A stretch of DNA of 11,280 nt. It comes from Betaproteobacteria bacterium. Lineage in GTDB: Bacteria > Pseudomonadota > Gammaproteobacteria > Burkholderiales > Gallionellaceae. A program made the translations under genes and the position numbers. The first letter of the stretch is position 1. The number at the start of each line of letters is the position of its first letter. The stretch is taken from contig JAGWMH010000037.1 of the NCBI GenBank assembly GCA_028871775.1, forward strand, positions 1 through 11,280, given 5' to 3'. Below, one piece after another: positions 8,425 through 11,280 of this stretch. A model generated the notes under the pieces. It made no database searches. It had not been told where the DNA came from and worked only from the letters and a program-made list of their open reading frames with translations.

Positions 8425-9911
8425 CACCGAATCCCCACCTTGATTAAATTAAGGAAGTGGTCCGGATAAATGCCCAGAACCACCGTTCCAACCGCCGTAA
8501 TCAGCAACGGTATCAGGCATTTTAAGGGTGCTTCGCTGACACCTTCATGTCCATCCGCCGGCGGAGTCCCGAACACGGCCTTGTAGACGACCGGCGCAAA
8601 GTACGCCACGTTGAGCAGGCTGCTGGTCAATATCACCCCGAGCAGCACCCAGCTTTTGGTCTCGATGGTGCCGATGGCAAGATTCCACTTGGTGATGAAT
8701 CCGGCGAACAGCGGCACTCCGACAATGCTGAGTGAGCCGATGGCGAAGGCCGCAATCGTCCACGGCATTTTCCGTGCAATCCCGGATATCTCGCTGATGT
8801 TGGTCTTGTGCGATGCGACATAGATCGCACCGGCGCAGAAGAACAGCGTGATTTTGGTGAAGGCATGATTCACGATGTGTATGATGCCTCCGGTGATTCC
8901 GCTGACCGACAGCAGCGCCACCCCCAGCACGATGTACGAGAGCTGGCTCACCGTGGAATAGGCCAGCCGCATCTTGAGATTGTCCTGGGTCAGCGCATAG
9001 GCCGACGACGCCAGGATGGTGATGGAGGCGATAATCGCCGTGTAGTCACCCAGGTGGAGATGCTGCATCAGCGGGGTCCCGAATACGTCAACCACCAGCC
9101 GGACGATGCAGAACGCGCCCACCTTCACCACCGCCACGGCGTGAAGCAGAGCGCTTACCGGCGTGGGGGCCACCATCGCGGAGGGTAGCCAGTTGTGCAT
9201 CGGCATCAGTCCCGCCTTGGCAAAGCCGTACAGGAACATGAAATACATCACCGTCAGCAGTGTCGGGATCTCCATCCCCGAGAACGTCGTGGCCGTTATC
9301 CCCGCGAACATCCCCGCCTTGTTGAATTCCAGCGTGCCGGTAAGGCAATACGTCAGGATGATGGCGCCCAGCAGGATGCTGCTCGATGCGCCCACCAGAT
9401 AGAGCAGGTACTTGCGCCCCGCATCCCAGTCTTTGGCGCCCTCGTTGTGTATCACCAGCGGCAAGGTGCACAGGCTCAGTATTTCGTAGAAGAAGAACAG
9501 CGTGAACAGGTTCCCCGCAAAAGCGACGCCCATGGCCGAAGAAAGGGCAATGGCAAAGCAGGTGTAATACCTCGTCTGGGCGTGCTCCTCGAGGGTGCGC
9601 ATGTAGCCCATGGAATAAACCGTGGTGACCATCCACAGAAATGACGATGTGGTGGCAAACAGCAAACCGATGCCGTCCACCTTGAAGGCGAGCTCAACGC
9701 CGGGAAGGATTTTGAAGACCGTATATTTGATCATTACCCCGGAAAGAATTGCGGGAGTCATGGAGATCACGATCAGGAACTTGATCAGTCCCGCACCAAG
9801 AGACCAGCCCTCTCTCAGGTTGGGCCGCCGGTAGGAACACATGACCAGCACGGCGGCAATTGCCGAGACCAGCACCGCCAGAAGAGGCTTTATCGAAATC
9901 AATGTTTCCAT
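8424..9911 (-). CDS. Antiporter-like complex I subunit, MrpD/NuoN type (first of two replacing NuoL)
   Basis: A 495-residue multi-helix membrane protein of the proton-conducting antiporter family (NuoL/M/N, MrpA/D, PF00361). The polar residues of the proton path are all visible: TM5 glutamate E143 (FFYEILSL), TM7 lysine K232 (GFAKAGLMPMHNWLPSA), TM8 lysine K263 (HAVAVVKVGAF), TM10 lysine K353 (NHAFTKITLFF) and TM12 lysine K408 (GFITKWNL). Lysine in TM12 is the MrpD/NuoL/NuoN pattern, not the glutamate of NuoM. It ends at FLNLIKVGIR, with no lateral helix. The start is ATG with a weak GGAT site. The stop overlaps the next start as TGATG. Standing in a nuo operon between nuoK and a NuoL-like gene, it is most likely an extra pumping subunit of complex I. 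A stand-alone Mrp role is less likely because no other mrp genes are seen here. Confidence 0.88.
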   Translation of the reverse strand: METLISIKPLLAVLVSAIAAVLVMCSYRRPNLREGWSLGAGLIKFLIVISMTPAILSGVMIKYTVFKILPGVELAFKVDGIGLLFATTSSFLWMVTTVYSMGYMRTLEEHAQTRYYTCFAIALSSAMGVAFAGNLFTLFFFYEILSLCTLPLVIHNEGAKDWDAGRKYLLYLVGASSSILLGAIILTYCLTGTLEFNKAGMFAGITATTFSGMEIPTLLTVMYFMFLYGFAKAGLMPMHNWLPSAMVAPTPVSALLHAVAVVKVGAFCIVRLVVDVFGTPLMQHLHLGDYTAIIASITILASSAYALTQDNLKMRLAYSTVSQLSYIVLGVALLSVSGITGGIIHIVNHAFTKITLFFCAGAIYVASHKTNISEISGIARKMPWTIAAFAIGSLSIVGVPLFAGFITKWNLAIGTIETKSWVLLGVILTSSLLNVAYFAPVVYKAVFGTPPADGHEGVSEAPLKCLIPLLITAVGTVVLGIYPDHFLNLIKVGIR

Positions 9912-10026
9912 GTGGCCATCCGGTTCGTCCCCGCGAGTGAAAAGGCGGCGAAATCATTACTCACCTGGTTATCCCTCCACAGACTGTTTTTCTTTACTGT
10001 CATCATTATCATCATGGCACCGGGGG
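9912..10026 (-). other. 115-base gap between nuoK and the antiporter module
   Basis: No recognised gene lies here. The gap stands out because nuoJ-nuoK and the three joins within the next four genes all overlap or are at most nine bases apart. A 38-codon frame (ATG at 10015, stop at 9899) would fill the space and overlap the next start by 13 bases. Its product is short and polar, without known motifs, and has no good ribosome site, so I do not call it. I see no terminator with a T-run and no clear promoter. A likely explanation is a junction left where the downstream block joined the older nuoA-K part. Confidence 0.6.
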
Positions 10027-10332
10027 TCACCCTTTCAGCTCGTTCCAATCGGCCGCTTCGATCGTCCGCCGGCTGCGGAACAGCAGCACCACGATGGCAA
10101 GCCCGATGGCTGCCTCGGCAGCGGCGACCATCAATATGAAAAAGACGAATATCTGGCCGGCGGGATCTCCCCGAAAGTGCGAGAATGCGACGAAATTCGT
10201 ATTCACCGCCAGCAGCATCAACTCGATCGCCATCAGCACATTGATGATGTTTTTCCGCTTGAACAGAATGCCGGCAACCCCCATGCTGAAGATGACCGCG
10301 CCAAGAATCAGGAAATCCGAAAGAACAATCAT
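10027..10332 (-). CDS. nuoK: NADH-quinone oxidoreductase subunit K
   Basis: NuoK (MrpC-like) is a three-helix membrane subunit that links the quinone end of complex I to the antiporter-like subunits NuoN, M and L. The 101-residue length is normal. Its two functional membrane glutamates are present: E37 in [10 protein letters not shown] and E73 in [11 protein letters not shown], matching the two essential glutamates known from E. coli NuoK. The sequence [11 protein letters not shown] before the first glutamate is typical. The start overlaps the nuoJ stop by four bases. Downstream the tight packing ends: 115 bases pass before the next gene, which is not an ordinary nuoL. NuoK is the last conventional subunit before the altered module. 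Confidence 0.96.
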   Translation of the reverse strand: MIVLSDFLILGAVIFSMGVAGILFKRKNIINVLMAIELMLLAVNTNFVAFSHFRGDPAGQIFVFFILMVAAAEAAIGLAIVVLLFRSRRTIEAADWNELKG

Positions 10333-10964
10333 CGTGCAACCTCTTCTGTGCTGTCCAATCCTTGCCGGGCGCGATTCTCCGGCGGCATCTTGACCAGGCG
10401 CAGGCGATCCGCTTTCCTGACCGCGACCTGTTCGGGCACCCCCTGCGATTTGGCGTCCTTGCGGCGGCGGAAGGTCAGGGCAATCGCGGCCACCATCGCC
10501 ACCAGCAGTATCACCGCTGCAATCTCAAACGGATACACATAGTCGGTATACATCAAACGCCCCAACTCCTTGGTATTGCTGTAGTCGGCCGCATGTTTGA
10601 TGGCTACCCTGCCAGTGGACGTCCTGGAGGAACCCAGCACCCAAATCATCTCGAACGCCATCAGGCCGGCCAGCGCCGCGCCAAATAGCACCAGGCGCCA
10701 GAAACCTGCACGCAACTGCACCAGGCTGATGTCCAGCATCATCACCACGAACAGGAACAGCACCATCACCGCGCCGACATACACCAGCACCAGCGTGATG
10801 GCGAGAAACTCCGCTTCCAGCAGCATCCAGATACCGGCCATGCTGCAAAAGGCCAGCACCAGAAACAGCGCAGCATGCACCGGATTGCGCGCGGTGATCA
10901 CGCGCAACGCGGCGAACACGCTGAGCGCCGCAAACAGGTAAAAAACTATTGTCTCAAAGCTCAT
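10329..10964 (-). CDS. nuoJ: NADH-quinone oxidoreductase subunit J
   Basis: NuoJ is a membrane subunit next to NuoK, A and H in the arm of complex I; its third helix takes part in coupling quinone reduction to proton movement. The protein has an N-terminal helix [17 protein letters not shown], the [11 protein letters not shown] signature, and the [27 protein letters not shown] stretch that covers conserved helix TM3. A later helix begins [11 protein letters not shown]. The charged tail ([15 protein letters not shown]) is of a kind I associate with Betaproteobacteria. Two starts are possible, ATG at 10970 or 10964. I chose 10964 because AGGGA then lies about nine bases upstream and the protein opens [11 protein letters not shown], as relatives do; the earlier start would leave only three bases. 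Length 211 residues. The stop overlaps the nuoK start as ATGA, so the two are probably translationally coupled. Confidence 0.94.
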   Translation of the reverse strand: MSFETIVFYLFAALSVFAALRVITARNPVHAALFLVLAFCSMAGIWMLLEAEFLAITLVLVYVGAVMVLFLFVVMMLDISLVQLRAGFWRLVLFGAALAGLMAFEMIWVLGSSRTSTGRVAIKHAADYSNTKELGRLMYTDYVYPFEIAAVILLVAMVAAIALTFRRRKDAKSQGVPEQVAVRKADRLRLVKMPPENRARQGLDSTEEVAR

Positions 10965-10986
10965 CAACATAATTCCCTAACACAAC

Positions 10987-11011
10987 GTGAAAAGTGACAG
11001 GTGATAAGTGA
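10987..11011 (+). repeat. Inverted, degenerate copy of the heptamer array
   Basis: These 25 bases read GTGAAAA, GTGACAG, GTGATAA, GTGA on the plus strand. They are the reverse complement of the array at 11074-11105 with 22 of 25 positions matching, and they match it in either of two registers (11074-11098 or 11081-11105). The 11-base core at 11001-11011 matches exactly in four registers. The pair therefore forms a long imperfect inverted repeat around a 62-69 base loop, with the smaller hairpin at 11034-11053 inside it. Confidence 0.85.
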
Positions 11012-11073
11012 CGCCCACCCGTTGCTGCGCACCACCCTCCCTGGTGAGAGGGTTAAGATCAGTTTTTTGCTTT

Positions 11074-11105
11074 TCACTTATCACTTATCACTTATCACTT
11101 ATCAC
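11074..11105 (-). repeat. Tandem heptamer repeat, four copies of TAAGTGA
   Basis: On the plus strand TCACTTA is repeated four times without change (11074-11101), followed by a partial TCAC. On the coding (minus) strand this reads as TAAGTGA repeats ending only a few bases after the nuoI stop. The unit is seven bases, so it would shift frame if translated, and it lies outside any gene. Perfect short tandem repeats of this kind can slip during replication, so the copy number may vary between strains. Confidence 0.9.
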
Positions 11106-11108
11106 CAT

Positions 11109-11280
11109 TCACCGGTATTTAGCGTCCGCCGCGCGGTCCCTGGCGATCTGCGCTTCATGCTTGTCGCCCAGCGCCAGCAGCATCGGCTTGGTGTAGTACA
11201 GGTCGCCGCGCTTCTCGCCGTGGTATTCCAGAATGCGCGTTTCCACGATGGCATCCACCGGGCAGGACTCCTCGCAGAAG
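11109..11280 (-). CDS. nuoI: NADH-quinone oxidoreductase subunit I, C-terminal part
   Basis: Only the last 56 codons are in the window; the 5' part lies beyond the right edge. NuoI is the 8Fe ferredoxin-like subunit of complex I that passes electrons through clusters N6a and N6b towards quinone, on the cytoplasmic side at the foot of the peripheral arm. The visible part begins at [10 protein letters not shown], which holds the third cysteine and the CP cysteine of the second 4Fe-4S motif. It continues with VETR, the [18 protein letters not shown] stretch and the end AADAKYR, then a TGA stop. This C-terminus is close to what I recall of betaproteobacterial NuoI. nuoJ follows on the same strand, but only after about 140 non-coding bases, which is unusual because most other joins in this operon overlap or nearly touch. 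Confidence 0.95.
   Translation of the reverse strand, partial: FCEESCPVDAIVETRILEYHGEKRGDLYYTKPMLLALGDKHEAQIARDRAADAKYR

Larger units (their letters stand above)
10971..11108. other. nuoI-nuoJ intergenic region with repeat structure
   Basis: About 138 bases separate the nuoI stop from the nuoJ start. I see no open reading frame of note. In the sense of nuo transcription it holds four heptamer repeats next to the nuoI stop, then a small GC-rich hairpin (11034-11053), a second and degenerate heptamer array in the opposite orientation (10987-11011), and an AGGGA ribosome site just before nuoJ. In the RNA the two arrays could pair into a long stem. That could act as an mRNA processing or stability element, or be a remnant of a mobile repeat. 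The function is not shown by the sequence. Confidence 0.8.

Noticed and set aside
6432..9911. A single nuoL broken by frameshifts into three pieces
   Set aside because: The 495- and 582-residue proteins each hold a full antiporter core with its own TM5, TM8 and TM12 charged residues, so they are two complete genes and not fragments. The small protein matches neither.
9899..10015. A 38-codon frame filling the gap after nuoK
   Set aside because: The ribosome site is poor, the product is polar with no motif, and it overlaps the next start. It may simply be open by chance.
11034..11064. Plus-strand terminator (ACCCTC/GAGGGT hairpin followed by T bases)
   Set aside because: The T-run starts eight bases beyond the stem and no plus-strand gene ends here. 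The six-pair stem with an eight-base loop is weak. I read it as the inner hairpin of the repeat region.
11074..11105. CRISPR-like array
   Set aside because: The repeats are seven bases and directly adjoining, with no spacers, so this is a simple tandem repeat.

Overview
The window is a run of genes that all read on the minus strand. It most resembles a betaproteobacterium of the Nitrosomonadales/Gallionellaceae type. The basis is the style of the NuoI, NuoJ and NuoN sequences (for example the charged NuoJ tail and the NuoI C-terminus) and a Nudix gene just behind the nuo operon. The placement comes from recall of families, not from a search.

Reading in the direction of transcription, from the right edge to the left, the window opens with the 3' end of nuoI. 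An unusual non-coding stretch of about 140 bases follows, built of heptamer repeats in opposite orientations. Then come nuoJ and nuoK, which overlap by ATGA, and a gap of 115 bases. Next is a block with no ordinary nuoL: a 495-residue antiporter-like (MrpD/NuoN-like) subunit, an 83-residue protein with two membrane helices, a 582-residue MrpD-like protein ending in a NuoL-type lateral helix and anchor, and nuoM with an odd 53-residue tail. nuoN closes the operon, followed by a clear rho-independent terminator. The proton-pumping arm of this complex I is therefore coded with four antiporter-like subunits instead of three, plus a small extra membrane protein.

Beyond the terminator lies a probable three-gene unit: a thioredoxin-fold/six-hairpin protein of the DUF255 (YyaL/SPATA20) family, a Nudix hydrolase of the ADP-ribose pyrophosphatase type, and a small DUF2784 membrane protein. 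The last 159 bases hold no convincing gene, only a perfect 18-base palindrome.

The main interest is the rebuilt antiporter module of complex I. The extra subunit keeps every charged membrane residue expected of a proton-moving antiporter. The NuoL substitute lacks the TM7 lysine, which is asparagine here. The module is flanked by a loose junction on one side and a gene-tail extension on the other, as if it had been spliced into an older nuo operon. From memory, NuoL replaced by two MrpD-like genes has been noted in Gallionellaceae iron oxidisers, so the arrangement may not be wholly new; the small protein and the TM7 change are the less explored parts.
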